Source of the DNA: CAMPJU01 sp046566095
GTDB lineage: Bacteria; Pseudomonadota; Gammaproteobacteria; Xanthomonadales; Xanthomonadaceae
NCBI GenBank assembly: GCA_046566095.1
Contig: JBKHXI010000043.1
Span: 1 to 14,566 of the forward strand
Reading direction: 5' to 3'
DNA length: 14,566 bases
Shown here: positions 12,653 to 14,566 of the stretch, one piece after another
Numbering within the stretch: the first letter of the stretch is position 1
Layout: each line of letters starts with the position of its first letter
Program-made: the position numbers and the translations under genes
Notes under the pieces: model-generated
The model's input: only the letters and a program-made list of their open reading frames with translations
What the model was told of the DNA's origin: nothing
The model's database searches: none

Positions 12653-12664
12653 ATCGGTACGTTT
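12642..12664. promoter_or_regulatory. Operator-like palindrome over the suf promoter
   Basis: CGTAC (12645-12649) and GTACG (12657-12661) form a perfect inverted repeat with a 7-nt centre; extended half-sites AATCGTAC and GTACGTTT match at 7 of 8 positions. It covers the -10 box, a typical place for repression, and the adjacent Rrf2 regulator is the obvious candidate to bind it. Confidence 0.5.
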
Positions 12665-12679
12665 TCCGGACGGCCGGCC

Positions 12680-13144
12680 ATGCTGCGCGTCACCAAGCTC
12701 ACCGACTACGCCACCCTGGTCCTGACCGGCCTCGCGGCCGCGCCGGAATCGGTCCACAGCGCCGCCGACCTCGCCGGTCGCGCCGGGCTGGAGCCGCCGA
12801 CCGTCAGCAAGGTGCTCAAGGCCCTGGCCCAGGCCGGGCTGGTCGAGGGCTTCCGCGGCGCCGGCGGCGGCTACCGGCTGGCGCGTCCGGCGGCCTCGAT
12901 CTCGCTGATCGAGGTGGTCGAGGCGATCGAGGGCCCGCTGGGCATGACCGAGTGCAGCGTCCACGCCGGCGCCTGCGGCATCGAGCGCCACTGCGGCGTG
13001 CGCGCCAACTGGCGGCGCATCAACACGGTGGTGGCCGAGGCCCTGCGCGGGATCACCGTGGCGCAGATGCTCGAGCCGCCGCCGCCCGCGCCGCCGCCCC
13101 CCGCCGTCGCCAGACGCATCGACCTGCGCCTGGCCACCTCCTGA
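12680..13144 (+). CDS. sufR: Rrf2-family Fe-S regulator of the suf operon
   Basis: The 154-residue protein is an Rrf2/IscR-type regulator. A winged helix covers residues 1-75: MLRVTKLTDYATLVLTGLA, a recognition-helix region PTVSKVLKALAQAGLV and the wing GGGYRLARP. It is followed by the IEVVEAIEG helix and a cysteine cluster, C92, C99 and C105, in ECSVHAGACGIERHCGVRANW. These cysteines fit the [2Fe-2S] site of IscR, although the first spacing is one residue longer and no histidine sits three residues after the last cysteine. The tail (about 134-154) is proline-rich. Family members sense Fe-S status and control assembly genes. It stands 17 nt before sufB, and the palindrome at 12642-12664 suggests autoregulation. 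The ATG at 12680 aligns with the family N-terminus. The symbol follows common usage for this suf-linked group and not cyanobacterial SufR. Confidence 0.88.
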   Translation: MLRVTKLTDYATLVLTGLAAAPESVHSAADLAGRAGLEPPTVSKVLKALAQAGLVEGFRGAGGGYRLARPAASISLIEVVEAIEGPLGMTECSVHAGACGIERHCGVRANWRRINTVVAEALRGITVAQMLEPPPPAPPPPAVARRIDLRLATS

Positions 13145-13161
13145 TGCGACAAGGCAGCCCC

Positions 13162-14566
<1,405 letters not shown>

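Overview
The window is a 14.6-kb piece of a high-GC gammaproteobacterial chromosome. Gene content points to the Xanthomonadaceae (a Lysobacter/Luteimonas/Xanthomonas-like organism): a fused aspartokinase-diaminopimelate decarboxylase, a downstream MurL-type epimerase (a family characterised in Xanthomonas), an Rrf2 regulator next to sufB, an HU-like protein with a lysine-rich tail, and large palindromic intergenic elements. This placement is inference from gene families; no rRNA or tRNA gene is present to confirm it.

Layout. 1-2893 (minus): start of murL and, overlapping it by 4 nt, the bifunctional lysine/DAP enzyme. 3011-3889 (plus): a PhzF-family isomerase, divergent from the lysine gene. 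3940-5278 (minus): a glycine-zipper envelope protein with a clear intrinsic terminator, and OsmC. 5279-5688: a divergent intergenic region holding operator-like palindromes and a 31-bp perfect inverted repeat. 5689-8718 (plus): an EF-G-2-like GTPase, a DUF2784 membrane protein and a lysine-tailed HU-like protein ending in a strong terminator. 8719-9140: no convincing gene, but a cluster of small palindromes. 9141-9728 (minus): an AhpD/CMD-like protein. 9915-11982 (plus): an envelope set made of an M23 peptidase, a DUF1439 lipoprotein and an NTF2-like lipoprotein. 12003-12479 (minus): a small SET-domain protein methyltransferase. 12680-end (plus): an Rrf2/SufR-type regulator followed by sufB.

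Themes. murL and lysA-lysC both supply peptidoglycan or lysine precursors and are probably co-transcribed. The suf pair forms the start of an Fe-S assembly operon with an operator-like palindrome over its promoter.

The most striking observation is that sufB carries an in-frame TAG at 14416-14418, where homologues have a glutamate codon. The reading frame after it stays fully conserved to the window edge. This is a recent nonsense mutation, a readthrough site, or a sequence error. I see no CRISPR array, prophage, insertion sequence or evident new defence system.
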